From: Rhineura floridana
Lineage: Eukaryota; Chordata; Lepidosauria; Squamata; Rhineuridae
Direction of reading: 5' to 3'
Assembly (NCBI RefSeq): GCF_030035675.1
Contig: NC_084482.1
Location: 221,921,943 to 221,985,942 of the forward strand
DNA: 64,000 nucleotides
The number at the start of each line of letters is the position of its first letter. The first letter of the stretch is position 1. The translations under genes were made by a program, and so were the position numbers. The notes beneath the pieces are model-generated. The model ran no database searches and was not told the origin of the DNA. It saw only the letters and a program-made list of their open reading frames with translations. Shown here piece after piece: positions 27,300 through 38,507 of this stretch.

Positions 27300-28145
27300 G
27301 ATGCGGATGTTACCAAGGCAAGAGCGAGGCTGGCCGCACCAGGAGAGACAGACCCCCAGCACCCCTCCGTTGGGCCAATCCTGCAAGGGAAGCTGAGATC
27401 CACCCCAAGGGGGTTCGATCTCCCCCTCCAGCAAACTCCCAAGGGGATGTCTGGAGAAGCCCCTTCCCCTGGAGCCCAGCTGAGGAGGAGGCATTTATTC
27501 ACCCATTTCCTCCATCCTCTGCCATGAAAGCTTCTAGAAGCCCATTCAGAGCCTGGTCAGTTTCAGATTCCTCTCTCCATCTTCCTTGACTGGCAGGAGG
27601 GAAACTGACCAGCCCGTCTTCCAGTTTAGGAAATCCAAAAGGGGCTCTCCCTCCAGCTCTGGGGCAGAAAGGGAGCACAGCAAACCCCTATCCTCCAATG
27701 CGCCCCCCAACAAGGCTGTTTCCTCTGCATCAAGAGCTCCCCCTTTCCCCCTGCCTGAACTGTGTTTCATTCTGGGGGGGCACTGGGCTGACCTGCCAAG
27801 AGGGTGCGGGGGGCAGCTTCAGTGGAAACCGTTTTGGCCACACTTTGCAGCTGGACTGTAAGGCTCAGCCCCCCAATTTCTATGGATTCCCAGAGGGGAC
27901 GGGGCCTCTCCCATCATTTCCCCCTCAATCCCCATCCCTCCAACAAAAGAAAAGCCTCCTTCTCTCCCGCCCCCATATGTTGCACCTTTTTCTCCTTTGC
28001 CTCCTCCACGTGGCTTACTTCTCTTCCTGGAACACGAATAGAGGACCCACATTCCCCTTTTAATACTCTCTCCCTCCCCCCCACTCCTTGTGATTAAGAC
28101 TTCTTGCCTCTCTAGGAACCAGAGCTCAGTTCCTTAACCCATCGG
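27300..28145. repeat. Older paralogous block shared with 14340-15140
   Basis: This is the partner of the block described at 14340, more diverged than the A1/A2 pair. It lies upstream of ZNF-B on the minus strand, as the other lies upstream of ZNF-A1. That suggests an earlier duplication of a zinc-finger gene's 5' region. Confidence 0.6.
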
Positions 28146-28254
28146 AGGACTGAGCGGCTTCTTTCTCCTCCCAGCCCACAACTGCAAGCCAAAGATTTCC
28201 TTTCCTCCCCCCAACACACACGCTACTCTGCCTTTTTGTTTTACTGCAGGGTTG

Positions 28255-28350
28255 AGGATGAGATCCTTGTCAATACCTTCTCCCGCAACAGATGTCCCTA
28301 AGCTAATAAGCGTAAAAGGGAGTGTTAGCTACTGAGAAGAGTCTTCTTCT
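28255..28350 (+). repeat. Partial hAT MITE
   Basis: It shares GAGATCCTTGTCAATACCTT and GTTAGCTACTGAGAAGAGTC with the family at 21749. Confidence 0.55.
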
Positions 28351-28544
28351 CACAATGATATATGGTTACATTTTAATGATTACTTTTAAATGATATGTGG
28401 TTACATTTTAATCTTAATGATATGTGGTTACTTTTAAATGGTACTTTCATTAAAATGTTTAAGGATGGTAAGCTGCTGCGAGTTATTTCCAAAGGAGCTT
28501 CTAAAGGAGTTATTTCTAAAGGAAATGATTTCTTCTCGATCATC

Positions 28545-28752
28545 CCGGATTGTAGGACTTGCAGGAAGCCAGTTTTCGACTGAACATCAGGAAAAACTTC
28601 CTAACTGTTAGAGCGGTACGACAATGGAACCAATGACCTAGGGAGGTGATGGGCTCTCCAACAATTTGGATTCCTGCATTGAGCAGGGGGTTGGACTTGA
28701 TGGCCTTAGAGGCCCCTTCCAACTCTAGTATTTCATGGTTCTATGATTCTAA
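28545..28752 (+). repeat. CR1 3' end, classic type
   Basis: It ends GGCCCCTTCCAACTCTAGTA, then TTCTATGATTCT, the typical CR1 tail. The coding remnant is heavily decayed. Confidence 0.75.
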
Positions 28753-28867
28753 GTCAGCATTCACAACTTTTATACAAATGTCTCTTATCCTATTTTGGGG
28801 GGGGGATGCATAACTGCCCACTTTAATTTCGCAAGAGAGGGAGGGAGAAGGATGTTAGCTTGTGCCT

Positions 28868-29261
28868 GGACATATTTAAAGTGACCATCTGAACTATATC
28901 AACTGTCTTAATAACGTTGCTTCCTCCCTGCTAAAACAAGATCAGCACAGCACAGCACATATCTTTCTATTATTTGGGCTGATTGCAGGTGTTGCCACCA
29001 CTCACCATATGCTCAGAGGCACATGTTACCAAATTCTTCCAAGCTACGCAGGAAGTGGATTGGACTGTGAAAGAACAACCCAAATTGTGTTTGCATTTTG
29101 TCAAATTTGTAGGGCAGTACAATATCTCAGAGAGGTCAGGTGTCCTGCTCCCCTGGTGCATTCACTATAGCTGCCCAATTTCCCTGCTTTTTAAAGTTTG
29201 ATAAAAATATCTGTGGGCTATAGGTATGTTCTTAAACCTTATGGTTTTTTGCCTATTAGTG
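28868..29261 (+). repeat. Partial copy of the CACTA-ended transposon
   Basis: This matches 61460-61848, including the terminal ...TTGCCTATTAGTG. The left part is missing. Confidence 0.75.
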
Positions 29262-29374
29262 AATGAAAACACTTGGTAAAGTGGCCATTACAAACAAGGA
29301 TTAGCATTATTTGTTTTCATTTATAAATCGCTTCCCTTAAAGTATCTCATATGCAAACCAACTCATCAGGATGC

Positions 29375-29664
29375 CCGGAGGAATGTTGTTAGATCTAGGG
29401 CCTTTTCTGTGGTGGCCCCCGAACTGTGGAACAGCCTACCTGTGGAGATACGCCTGGCGCCTTCGGTACTTTCTTTTAGGCGCCAGGTTAAGACCTGGCT
29501 ATACTCCCAGGCATTTTAATGTTCAATGTGTTTCATTTAATTTTTTTTTTTCTTGTTGCTGATTTTATTGTAATATTGTATTTTAATCTTGTTTTGTGCA
29601 CCGCCCAGAGAGCTATTCGCTATGGGCGGTTTAAAAATGAAATAAATAAATAAATAAATAAATA
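29375..29664 (+). repeat. L2-type LINE 3' end
   Basis: A coding remnant (AFSVVAPELWNSLPVEIR) is followed by a 3' untranslated region and an (AAAT)n tail at 29640-29664. Confidence 0.7.
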
Positions 29665-29724
29665 TAAACAATCAAAAACATTTTCAAAACCCATAGAGAC
29701 AGGGATAAAGATCTGTCCTACAGT

Positions 29725-30092
29725 AGGGAGAAGAGCCTGGCTGGGAGTCCAGAGTCTGTGAGTTCAAATCCCCCGCTCGTGTCTCCTGGGGGTCAAGGGC
29801 CAGCTAAAGATCACCCCCACAACGAGTGCCTCAGGGGTGACATGCCCTGCCACCTGTGCAGCCGTGGGCAAGCTGCATAATCCCAAGGAGCCCAGTTGCC
29901 CCCCAGCTGGCGGTTGCAGACAAGGAAGGGGCTGGCTTGTGTAGCTGTAGCAAGCTGAGCAGGCCCTAGCTAGGTGGAGAGGACTCACCTCAGAGGGAGG
30001 CAATGGTAAACCCCCTCTGAATACCGCCTACTATGAAAACCCTGTTCATAGTAGGGATCAAGCTGAAGGCAGTCCATTTCCATTTTTTAAAA
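29725..30092 (+). repeat. Sauria-type SINE
   Basis: A tRNA-like head with B box GAGTTCAAATCCC is followed by an unrelated body. The tail (GGCAATGGTAAACCCCCTCT through TGAAGGCAGTCCATTTCC) resembles the BovB 3' end. This SINE family is typical of squamates. Confidence 0.7.
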
Positions 30093-30190
30093 GCGGTTTG
30101 TTGAAAAAGGTCTTCAATAGGCACCACAAAGAAAAGAGACAACACCTGGCTGATATGTAACAGGAAGAGGTTCAAAAAGGTAGATGCCAC

Positions 30191-30672
30191 TGTCAGGCCC
30201 TTCCGTCTGGATCCGACCTCAGGCCACCCCCTGCCAGGATCCCACCTCAGGCACCTGGTTTTTAAATGGTTCTCTCACTCGCTCTAGCACAGATCTCGCA
30301 AGATCCTACTGCTAGGCAGCACCACCAGCTACTCCATTTCACAATATTGCCTCGAGACTTTGCCTTAGTCTTCTTCTGGCTTATTGTTACTTTGTGTCTG
30401 GGTGCACTTGCAGGCCACAACCCCCCTGTATCTTTGTGCCTATAAAGTATACAGCCCTGGGTTGCTCTGGATACCTGATGATGTTACACTCTCTCTTCAC
30501 CGCTGCCACCATTTGATATTGTTTCTCCACCTTGGTAAATACCCTGCCCACCCTTCTGGTCTGTGAAAGCCCCAGCCAAGGATCAGGCGTTAGGTAAACC
30601 AAGAAAAAAATTATTTAACAAGCATATGGTTTCATATATTGTGTTACTCTTTATGTTTCTATTCATATATAG
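30191..30672 (-). mobile_element. Antisense gypsy-type LTR fragment (A2), with the copia empty site
   Basis: It starts at TGTCAGGC, the complement of an LTR 3' end, and runs through the complement of TGGTGGCAGCGGTG (30498-30511). The sequence CCTATAAAGTATAC near 30430 is uninterrupted, with a single TAAAG. It is therefore the pre-insertion form of the copia site at 67-6010. A2 lacks about 38 bp near 30612 that A1 keeps. Confidence 0.88.
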
Positions 30673-30894
30673 TCACAGCCACCACACAAAAGGCTAGGTT
30701 TCTATACCATACAGAGTGGACCTCCTGATGAGATGGTATGCGTAAGAGGCCAACTTTTGCAGACTTCAGTGATTGGCTGCATATATAACAGGTGAGATAA
30801 TCTTTTGGGCATCTTGGTCCCAACCTGTATAGGGCTTTAATCTGTGTAGCCTGCAAGATGACGAGTACGGCTCACATTGAAGTTCTTTCCATAC

Positions 30895-31235
<341 letters not shown>

Positions 31236-32581
31236 TCATTCATGTGCAGTAAGGTTACAATTCTGACTGAAGCACTTGCCACACTCCATGCATTTAAACA
31301 GTTTCTCCCCTGTGTTTTCTCTGATGTAAACTAAGTTTACTGCTCTGACTGAAGCTCTTGCCACACTCCATGCATTTAAATGATTTCCCCCTGTGTGGGT
31401 TCGTTCATGTGTAGTAAGGTTACAATTCTGACTGAAGCACTTGCCACACTCCCTGCATTTAAATGGTTTCTCGCCTGTGTGTTTTCTCTGATGTAAAGTA
31501 AGTTTACTGCTCTGACTGAAGCTCTTGCCACACTCCATGCATTTAAATGGTTTCTCCGTGTGCGTTCTTTGATGTAATGTAAGTTGACCATTCTGACGAA
31601 AGCACTTTCCATACTCCCTGCATTTAAACGGTTTCTCCCCTGTATAGATTCTGTGATGTAAAGTAAGTTTACTGCTCCAACTGAAGCTCTTTCCACACTC
31701 CATGCATTTAAATGACTTCTCCCCTGTGTGGGTTCTTTGGCGTGAAGTAAGGTTATTCTTTACACTGAAGCTCTTGCCACACTCCACACATTTAAATGGC
31801 TTCTCCCCTGTGTGGGTTCTTTGGTGTGAAGTAAGGTTATTCTTTACACTGAAGCTCTTGCCACACTCCATGCATTTAAACAGTTTCTCCCCTGTGTGTT
31901 TTCTCTGATGTAAACTAAGTTTACTGCTCTGACTAAAGCTCTTGCCACACTCCATGCATTTAAATGGTTTCACCGCTGTGTGGGTTCGTTCATGTGTAGT
32001 AAGGTTATAATTCTGACTGAAGCACTTGCCACACTCCCTGCATTTAAATGGTTTCTCACCTGTGTGTTTTCTGTGATGTAAAGTAAGTTTACTGCTCTGA
32101 CTGAAGCTCTTTCCACACTCCACACATTTAAATAGTTTCTCCCCTATGTGGCTTCTTTGATGTGAAGTAAGGTTATTCTTTACACTGAAGCTCTTTCCAC
32201 ACTCCCTGCATTTAAAGAGTTTCTCACCTGTGTGCTTCCTTTCATGTAAAGTACAGCAATCTTTCCTACTGAAGCACTTTCCACACTCCCTGCATTTAAA
32301 GAGTTTCTCCCCTGTGTGGGTTCTGAGATGTAAAGTAAAGTGATAATTCCGAGTGAAGCTCTTTCCACACTCCATGCATTGAAATGGTTTTTCTCTGGTG
32401 TGTGTTCTTTGATGAAAAGTATGAGAAGTAGAGGCTTTCTTGCTCCCATTCTTTGACTGATTTCTTTCAGACGTTTTTGGTCTCCTGTGATTTCCAAAGA
32501 TCTCCTTTTGACCCTCACTCTTGGCTATTTCCAGTGGCACCATCAGCGGTTCTCCATAATTGTCATTCTTCTGTCCATCAC
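31236..32581 (-). CDS. ZNF-A2 last exon: shortened C2H2 array
   Basis: It has the same acceptor and linker as ZNF-A1 ([18 protein letters not shown]). About 13 fingers are in frame. One has lost a histidine ([10 protein letters not shown]) and one a cysteine (CREYGK). One finger is read out of frame between two compensating length changes near 31390 and 31312. The frame ends at a nonsense codon (HER to HE-stop, CGA to TGA, 31236-31238). With its upstream exons it would give about 515 residues. It may still be expressed, but the changes suggest loss of constraint. Confidence 0.75.
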
Positions 32582-33074
32582 CTGCTGAGGGGGAAGAGGG
32601 TCGGGGGAAAAAACACATTGGAATTTCAAGGCAAAACCAAAGCATTTCATCATAGATTAAGCCCAATTATCTGCTTCTAAATTTTTGCATCTCCATAATT
32701 CTCCCCCTTTTATCTTTGCATGCCCAGATGAAACCAAGAGTACCTGAATATCCTACAGTCTCACACAGCAACATAAATTCCTTTCAGGTCCATATAACAC
32801 TCGATGTCACTAAGCCCAGATTGGTCTGGGTCTTCCTCCTACTGCCATACAACCGTGATATGCATTTCTAAAATAATATGCAATAAGCAGTGGGGTGAGG
32901 AGGAAGAGGAGGGCAGCAAGTCTGCAGAAGAGGACAAACTGAGCACAGCTCACTTCTCCTTGGTTCCTAATAATTGAACTGCAGTCAAAAGAGGCAGCCA
33001 GACAGAAATATAGGAACCAAGCAAGTTCGGATATCCTGAATACATTTCCCAGCACCTTCTACCAGATCATTTCA

Positions 33075-33165
33075 CCCCTGTTGGAGCAGCCAGGGACTGA
33101 ACCTGGGATCTTCTACATGCAAAGCAGGTGTTCTCCCCATGAGCTGCAGTCCCTCCCCAAATATC
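33075..33165 (-). repeat. tRNA-derived SINE fragment (A2 copy)
   Basis: The counterpart of 9225-9300 with only a few differences. Confidence 0.6.
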
Positions 33166-33273
33166 CAGGACCCAGGCACTCATTTCCATGACAGCATCCC
33201 TGCAGGTTAAATGGCACAGGTACTAAATTCATATCTTCAACATTCATCAGTCAAGGGGGGAGAGTGTCCTTAC

Positions 33274-33400
33274 CGAGAGAGGCCACCATCTCATAATTCT
33301 CCTCTATGACTTCCCTGTGCAGAGCTCTTTGGCCAGGATCCAGCAGGGCCCATTCCTCCTCTGTGAAATACACAGCCATCTCTTCAAAGGTCACCAGACC
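33274..33400 (-). CDS. ZNF-A2 KRAB A-box exon
   Basis: 127 bp with the same acceptor, donor and phases as 9409-9535. It encodes [20 protein letters not shown] and on to [10 protein letters not shown]. The changes against A1 are V to M in the FEEVAVYF block and M to I in REVMEEN. The valine change falls in a conserved KRAB motif and could weaken co-repressor binding, which is an inference. Confidence 0.85.
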
Positions 33401-33475
33401 CTGGAAGGGCAACAGATCCTGGAAAAAGAAGGAGAAGAGGCAGTTTCTCCAACATGCACCATTCGCCCATCCTAA

Positions 33476-34105
33476 AAAGTGAATATCTTTCAAAGAGGAT
33501 TGGACAAATCCATGGAGGATCAGGACATCAGTGGCTACGAGCTACAATGGCAATGCATTGCCTCCGCTGCCAGAGGCAGTATGCTGGGAATGGCAACAGA
33601 GCAGGACACTTGACAGCTACACTTTGGTTCATATCGGACTAATAGCCTGACCAGTGGGGCATGCTGGGATGACTCCCTTCTTGACCCCCTCTCATTTCAT
33701 GACATGGGTTTAATCACAGAAAGAGTTTCACTTTCGTTTCACACCATTGGACCTGCTCCATCTTCTTTTTCTTTGCATTTCCTTAGCATAGTTACTCTTT
33801 ATTTAGCTTTTGTGGGTCTGAGTATTTCTGGATTTTAGACTTCTCAAACACAATTGCAGGGCAGTGCTTGATTGACTCTCGAGCAAGATCCCACCTCTCC
33901 AAGAGTGTATTTTAAGAGTCACGTGTGTACACACAAATTCTGCCAGACACGTGTCACCGAATCACGTGGGGAGAGTGCTCGTGTGTTCAGGTCCTCCTTG
34001 CAGGCTTCCCACAGGCATCTGGTCAGCCACTGCAAGAACCGGCTGCTGGAACAGACGGGCTATTGGCCTGATCAGGCAGGCTCTCCTTATACAGCCTCAG
34101 AAGTA
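33476..34105 (+). repeat. Old CR1 3'-end fragments, split (A2 copy)
   Basis: The counterpart of 9611-10240, with the same unrecognised stretch in the middle. Confidence 0.6.
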
Positions 34106-34123
34106 GTATTCTCCCAGAGCCCT

Positions 34124-34901
34124 TGTGATGTTCCTGTATATATATGACTGTAAATATGGTAAGTGCGGGTTTATTAGAGTGTATATGGTAAGTGAGAGGG
34201 GGGAGTACATGGGCTGGAATGCTGGAGAATTTTGTATTATGATTGGCTGAGCGTTTGAGTGTCTGAAGATATAAATGAGAGGATGACAGTTGAAAGGGAG
34301 GTTCTGTTGGTTGGAGTGGGTTGGAGTTGGTATTGTGGGTTGGATTAGATTAGGCTGGTAGTGAGACAGGTTATTGACGACTAGAAACATAAAGAGTTAC
34401 GCATCTGATGAAACCATATAAGTAATCCTGTTATTCCTGTGTATATAAACAAATATTTCTTGGTTTACCTAACGCCTGATCCTTGGCTGGGTTTACACAG
34501 ACCAGAAAGGTGGGCAGGGCATATACCAAGGTGGAGAAACAGTATCAATGGTGGCAGCGGTGAAGAGGTCGTGTGACATCATCAGGTATCCAGAGCAATC
34601 CAGGGCTGTATTCTTTATAGGCACAAAGATACAGGGGGGTTGTGGCCTGCAAGTGCACCCAGACACAAAGTATCAATAGGCCTGGAGGAGACTAAGGCAC
34701 ATCCTCAAGGCAATATTGAATTACTGAGAGTGACTGGTGGTGCTGCCTAGCAGTGGGATCTTGAGAGATCTTTGCTAGAGCCTGTGAGAGAACCATTTAA
34801 AAACCAGGACCCTGAGGTGGGACAGTGACAAGGTGGTAGCCACAGGCGGGATCCTAGCAGGTGGTGGCCTGAGGTGGGATCCTGACAGAAGGGTCCTGAC
34901 A
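34124..34901 (+). mobile_element. Solo gypsy-type LTR (A2 copy)
   Basis: The counterpart of 10261-11047 with the same GCCCT target duplication (34119-34123, 34902-34906) and a PBS-like motif at 34549-34562. A 12-bp stretch (GACTGAGTGAGA in A1) is missing. Confidence 0.88.
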
Positions 34902-34975
34902 GCCCTCCCCACAACGCTCAGGGAGATCCACCCCAGCTGTCCCCTCCGACTCTCCCCCAATGATCCTCCCCTTAC

Positions 34976-35146
34976 CTGACGGGGCTGCCCGGCTGCTCTT
35001 TCCACTCTATCCCAGAGAAGAGACGATCCGGACGGTGCCTCTGAGGCCATGGTGCTGCCCGAGAGGGAGGAGTAAACTAGGCCACCTCTGGGACTCCCAC
35101 ACCTTTCGCCACGAGGCACGTTTTGTAGGGAGCAGCTCTCAAGGGC
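34976..35146 (-). CDS. ZNF-A2 first coding exon (start codon 35050)
   Basis: The same acceptor, donor, 96-bp leader and 75 coding bases as 11122-11292. It encodes MASEAPSGSSLLWDRVE, with one L to S change in the compared part. Conservation of both splice sites in the two copies supports the exon. Confidence 0.72.
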
Positions 35147-35347
35147 CTGCAGGGGAGAGACAGCGGATGGGAGGGATTTCATCCTTCATGCAAATTTGGG
35201 TTTCAGAGGTTTGAATGCATTCAGTCTGGTTCAGCTCACTGGGCAATGAAAAGCATATGAAGAACTACTTGCAATACATCCAGGTCAAAATCAGCAGGAT
35301 GCATTGGTACCATCCTCTTGTATAATCTGAGTTAACCTTTAGATGTT

Positions 35348-35570
35348 TTTGAACCACAACTCCCATCAGCCCCAGCAAGTATGGTCAATGGTGAAGAATG
35401 ATGGGAGTTGCAGTTCAGCAACATCTGGAGGGCCAAAGGTTCCTCACACCTGCTTTAGATGTTCTGGAGTATAACTACCATCATCCCTGGCGTTCGGCCA
35501 TGTTGTCTGGGGCTGATGGGAGTTGCAGTCCAACCATACCTGGAGGGCACCAGGTTACAGAACGCTGCTC
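35348..35570. repeat. Palindromic MITE-like repeat (A2 copy)
   Basis: The counterpart of 11494-11712. Confidence 0.55.
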
Positions 35571-35843
35571 CAACTTGGACAGATGGTGCACAAGGTGGAA
35601 AGCTTAACAGGAAACTCACTCACCACACAGGGTTGAGTGACTGAGGCAATAAGTTGGTCTACTTATTATATTTTTATCCATTTTTTTATGTTTCTACAGA
35701 GGCCTTCCTCTAATGAGCTCTCAGTAGGAAACATAATTTGTCCCCCCCCTCCTTTTGTCTTCACACCAACACTGTCACTAGGCCCAGGACACCACTTCAA
35801 TTTCGCTCCTGAGCAGGGATTTGAACCTGGGTCCCTGTGGACA

Positions 35844-36700
35844 TGTATACCCTGTACAGTCTGTTATTTCCAGCAAGCAAGTAGAGGCCTATAGCAAGAT
35901 ATTATAGCCTTATGTTAAGCATATATTCAGTATGTATTTGCTAGTGAGCCTGAAGGCTTGTATTCCCCTTTCAGGCCCCTGCACCCCATAATCATCTGAA
36001 AACCTAACCTAGGAAAGGGCATGATGACCTGCCCAGTATAATGCTGGGAATGTACCTTGTTAGTTAGAGAGGCATCAAAGGAGCCCAATTAGGCATATAT
36101 TCAAGAATATGTTATCAGCAAGGTGTTTCATAGTTGGCTTAAGCCTAGGTTATATTCCAAAAGTAGGTCGATGGGTCAAGGGACGGTTAATGAGCAGTTG
36201 CTTGTTAGTGCAGCCAGGTGGACGAGTCAAAGGACGGTCAAAAGAAAGATAGTATAGCAACTGCTTGTTAGCAGAGATAGAAGTGAAGATATAGTAGGCA
36301 TATAGTGTGTTAAGGATGGGTGCCCGGGTGTTTCCATATAGTTTTCTAGCAATTAGTTGGCTTTTGAAGATGTCCTGTGAGAAGGTCAAATAACCAATTA
36401 TCGGTGTTATGCTGTAATGTTCAATGCATGAAAAATATCATTTGTGTATGTAACCCTGGCAGCATTGTATGTAATCATGCCAATGCCACATGCTAGCTTC
36501 AATACTATAAAAATGTTTCTTGTGCCCAGTATGGGTGTTCAGTCTGACACTAGCTTCTGCAGGGCTGTGCGGCTGTTCCACTTTTATTGGGAATACTTGG
36601 CTGTATGCTGTAAGTTACTCAATAAATTTTAACTCTTTGTAAGCAAATCTCTTGTCTGCATCTCATCTCTGGTAACCCAAAAACAACCTGGAGGTACACA
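35844..36700 (+). repeat. 5' LTR of the endogenous retrovirus
   Basis: 857 bp. A TATAAA-like box (ACTATAAAAATG) lies about 36503-36514 and an AATAAA signal at 36620-36625, the usual LTR order. A candidate primer site, TGGCGCAGCGAGCAGGG, begins at 36703. I could not match it to a tRNA from memory. Confidence 0.9.
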
Positions 36701-37321
36701 ATTGGCGCAGCGAGCAGGGTTACTAGACGTGAGTATGTTTAGACTCAGGGGGAAAGAGGAAGTAACGGAAGTCGAAGTGCAAAATCGCCTTCTGGGCTGG
36801 CCGCAACATGAAATGTGGGGACCAGTGGCCAAGAAGATATCTGTACTGATGGGACAGATGGCTTGGCCAGAAATAGAGAAGGACTGCACACCAGCTGGTC
36901 TGGTGACAGCTGTTGAGTCCTTGAGGCTGGAAAAGTGGTCAGCTAGGGAAAAACAGCGTGCAGGAACTCTAGCTTGGCTTTTGCCGACAGCTGTGCGAGG
37001 TGCCGGGCAACAGGAGCTGGAATGGAAGTTAAAGGCAGGAAAGCTCGAGGATGAGCTAGGAAAAGAAAGAGATATCAGAGTCCTGACTAGGGAAACGTTG
37101 CAGGACAGTCTTGCCACTAATGAAGCACAGGAAGATTGCACACCAGCTAGGAAGAAGAGCAGGGTACGGAACCTGTGGTGGAGAGCTGAAAAATGGGCAG
37201 GAAGGCTAATTCGCCGAGCCCAGAAGAAATGCCTGAAGCATGCCAAAGTGCATAGCATCATCACCTCTCTGGAAACTGAAGAACAGGGAGAGGGGGAAGG
37301 TGAGACGGCAGCTAATCATAA

Positions 37322-38507
37322 GAACATAAGAACATAAGAACATAAGAAGAGCCTGCTGGATCAGGCCAGTGGCCCATCTAGTCCAGCATCCTGTTCTCAC
37401 AGTGGCCAACCAGGTGCCTGGGGGAAGCCCGCAAGCAGGACCCGAGTGCAAGAACACTCTCCCCTCCTGAGGCTTCTGGCAACTGGTTTTCAGAAGCATG
37501 CTGCCTCTGACTAGGGTGGCAGAGCACAGCCATCACAGCTAGTAGCCATTGATAGCCCTGTCCTCCATGAATTTGTCTAATCTTCTTTTAAAGCCGTCCA
37601 AGCTGGTGGCCATTACTGCATCTTGTGGGAGCAAATTCCATATTTTAACTATGCGCTGAGTAAAGAAGTACTTCCTTTTGTCTGTCCTGAATCTTCCAAC
37701 ATTCAGCTTCTTTGAATGTCCACGAGTTCTAGTATTATGAGAGAGGGAGAAGAACTTTTCTCTATCCACTTTCTCAATGCCATGCATAATTTTATACACT
37801 TCTATCATGTCTCCTCTGACCCGCCTTTTTTCTAAACTAAAAAGCCCCAAATGCTGCAACCTTTCCTCGTAAGGGAGTCGCTCCATCCCCTTGATCATTC
37901 TGGTTGCCCTCTTCTGAACCTTTTCCAACTCTAGAATATCCTTTTTGAGATGAGGCGACCAGAACTGTACACAGTATTCCAAATGCGGCCGCACCATAGA
38001 TTTATACAACGGCATTATGATATCGGCTGTTTTATTTTCAATACCTTTCCTAGTTATCGCTAGCATGGAATTTGCCTTTTTCACAGCTGCCGCACACTGG
38101 GTCGACATTTTCATCATGCTGTCCACTACAACCCCGAGGTCTCTCTCCTGGTCGGTCACCGCCAGTTCAGACCCCATGAGCGTATATGTGAAATTAAGAT
38201 TTTTTGCTCCAATATGCATAATTTTACACTTGTTTATATTGAATTGCATTTGCCATTTTTCTGCCCATTCACTCAGTTTGGAGAGGTCTTTTTGGAGCTC
38301 TTCGCAATCCCTTTTTCTTTTAACAACCCTGAACAATTTAGTGTCGTCAGCAAACTTGGCCACTTCACTGCTCACTCCTAATTCTAGGTCATTAATGAAC
38401 AAGTTGAAAAGTACAGGTCCCAATACCGATCCTTGAGGGACTCCACTTTCTACAGCCCTCCATTGGGAGAACTGTCCATTTATTCCTACTCTCTGCTTTC
38501 TGCTTCT
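37322..38507 (-). mobile_element. CR1 LINE, 5'-truncated, inside the retrovirus
   Basis: It starts at the plus-strand end with TAAGAACAT repeats (the CR1 tail) and runs to the reverse-transcriptase region around GVPQGSVLGP. The frame is open from the truncated end to the stop at 37539-37541, including FADDTKLF. It is the same subfamily as 2459-5000 and very close to it in sequence, so it is a recent insertion. Confidence 0.92.

Noticed and set aside
36701-36725. Assignment of the retroviral primer site to a particular tRNA
   Set aside because: TGGCGCAGCGAGCAGGG did not match any tRNA 3' end I could recall, so I left it unassigned.
36702-37337. A 211-codon open frame as a host gene, with an antisense frame of the same length
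   Set aside because: It starts at the LTR edge, lies inside the endogenous retrovirus and is interrupted by CR1. It is part of the fossil element.
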